The translations under genes were made by a program, and so were the position numbers. The notes under the pieces are model-generated. The model ran no database searches. It was not told where the DNA came from and saw only the letters and a list, made by a program, of their open reading frames with translations. From Planctomycetota bacterium (GTDB lineage: Bacteria > Planctomycetota > Phycisphaerae > UBA1845 > UTPLA1), in contig JAPULF010000214.1 of the NCBI GenBank assembly GCA_027295245.1, positions 1 through 6,358 of the forward strand: a stretch of 6,358 nt of DNA. Direction: 5' to 3'. Positions 5,375 through 6,358 of the stretch are shown here, one piece after another. Numbering within the stretch: the first letter of the stretch is position 1; each line of letters begins with the position of its first letter.

Positions 5375-6358
5375 TCACGACTCGAGCAAGCGGGCGGGAT
5401 AAGGCAGATCGACGATCGACATGGACTTGATCTTGAGGGGCTCGGCGGGACGCCCGTTCTTGTCCATCGCCACCTCCGACAATTTCCGTAGCGTGGCCAG
5501 CGATTCGGGCCCCTCGACCCGTGCGAACGCCGTGTATCGCCTGTCCCACGCAGACTGGCGACTCAGGCTGATGAAGAACTGACAACTCGCGGAGTTGATA
5601 TCACGTTCTTCCGGCGACTCGATCAGGGCCATGGCCAGCGTGCCGAATTCGAACGGCGTGTCGTTGAATTCAGGCTCCAGACACACTCCGTCCGTTCGCT
5701 TGCCCGACCCGTCGCCGTTCGGACAGCCGCCGATAATGAAATGATTCGGGAAGACGCCGTGAAAAGTCTTGTTATTGTACTCCCGTCGTCGAATCAAGTC
5801 CAGGAAGTTCTCCACGTGGCGCGGGGCCTTGTCGTAGAGCAATCGAATCGTGAGCGAGCCGTAGTCGGTTTCCATGACCACTTGCTTGAACTGCACGACT
5901 TCAATCGTGACAGGACGCGACTGCACCGCGCCCCCGTAAGGACTCCACCGAAGCACGTAGGTTCCGGCTTGGTGCAGCACCGGATAAAACCGTGCCACGT
6001 TGAATCGAAGCCCGACCGATCCAAACGGAGCGAGCCTGATGGGATCCACCGGGTATTCGGGCTTGCGCGTCACGCGGTCGCCCAGCTTCGGATTCCCGTC
6101 AGTGGCGACTTCCAGTCCGCGGAAATTGACACCGGAATAAACGTGCTCCAGAGGCAGGCCCATGACCGTTCGCCTCGACTTGGCGATCGCTGCATTGGGA
6201 ACCACCAGCGTCAGCGGATCGCGGGTACGATTCTGAACCACGAATTCGACCATGACGTCGCCACCGACCGGAATGACCGATCGAGTTACACGCAGGTCCA
6301 CGTCGATCAGATTCGACAGGTTCTCCTGGCGCGGGATTTCAAACCCATCGTCGGGTTC
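5375..6358 (-). CDS. Cyclophilin-type peptidyl-prolyl isomerase domain protein, 5' end beyond window
   Basis: The frame is open through the right edge, so 327 residues of the C-terminal part are visible. A GTG at 6299-6301 exists but the codons before it also look coding. Visible residues 20-155 are a beta-rich region (DLRVTRSVIPVGGDVMVEFVV onward) that I do not recognise as a named domain. The cyclophilin domain is about 159-300: METDYGSLTIRLLYDKAPRHVENFL, NNKTFHGVFPNHFIIGGCPNGDGSG, SASCQFFISLS, AWDRRYTAFARV. Cyclophilins catalyse cis-trans isomerisation of X-Pro bonds. Measured against human cyclophilin A, Arg55 is Gly, Gln63 is Ile and His126 is Tyr, while Phe113 and Trp121 positions are kept, so activity is doubtful. 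The stop is TGA at 5375-5377. No T-rich terminator is seen in the 86 bases before the SRP promoter. Signal peptide and location cannot be judged because the N-terminus is missing. Confidence 0.88.
   Translation of the reverse strand, partial: EPDDGFEIPRQENLSNLIDVDLRVTRSVIPVGGDVMVEFVVQNRTRDPLTLVVPNAAIAKSRRTVMGLPLEHVYSGVNFRGLEVATDGNPKLGDRVTRKPEYPVDPIRLAPFGSVGLRFNVARFYPVLHQAGTYVLRWSPYGGAVQSRPVTIEVVQFKQVVMETDYGSLTIRLLYDKAPRHVENFLDLIRRREYNNKTFHGVFPNHFIIGGCPNGDGSGKRTDGVCLEPEFNDTPFEFGTLAMALIESPEERDINSASCQFFISLSRQSAWDRRYTAFARVEGPESLATLRKLSEVAMDKNGRPAEPLKIKSMSIVDLPYPARLLES

Overview
This window is a GC-rich stretch of bacterial chromosome in which every gene I can support lies on the minus strand, so transcription runs from high to low coordinates. 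In that order the content is: the C-terminal part of a cyclophilin-type peptidyl-prolyl isomerase (cut by the right edge), a signal recognition particle (SRP) RNA gene with its own promoter, dnaX, a ybaB/ebfC-family gene, recR, rpoN (sigma-54), and the N-terminal part of a DUF1460-type lipoprotein (cut by the left edge). Nothing looks like a mobile element, CRISPR array, tRNA or rRNA. The block reads as ordinary, vertically inherited core genome. The SRP RNA - dnaX - ybaB - recR order is an old arrangement found in many bacteria, while rpoN directly after recR is less common. High GC, the family mix and the divergent cyclophilin would suit a Planctomycetota-like bacterium, but that is a guess from style, not from a marker gene.

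Region by region. 5375-6358: cyclophilin with an N-terminal beta-rich extension; several usual active-site residues are replaced. 5010-5374: a 365-base gap without protein genes, explained by an SRP RNA (core about 5103-5220), a good sigma-70 type promoter (5261-5288), a strong hairpin at the predicted 5' end of the transcript, and another hairpin between the RNA and dnaX. 3540-5009: dnaX, encoding a 489-residue clamp-loader subunit. 3186-3530: ybaB, whose Shine-Dalgarno sequence overlaps the dnaX stop codon. 2441-3043: recR. 2273-2440: a regulatory gap carrying two TATAAT boxes reading toward rpoN, a perfect inverted repeat, and a near-consensus sigma-54 promoter on the opposite strand. 734-2272: rpoN. 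1-670: the lipoprotein.

Functionally, dnaX-ybaB-recR forms a replication and recombinational-repair cluster that probably shares transcription started at the SRP promoter. rpoN sits downstream with its own apparent promoter, so it is probably uncoupled at least in part from the cluster. The most unusual signal is the sigma-54-type site just upstream of rpoN and facing away from it, which suggests autoregulation by sigma-54 holoenzyme or an antisense transcript into recR.
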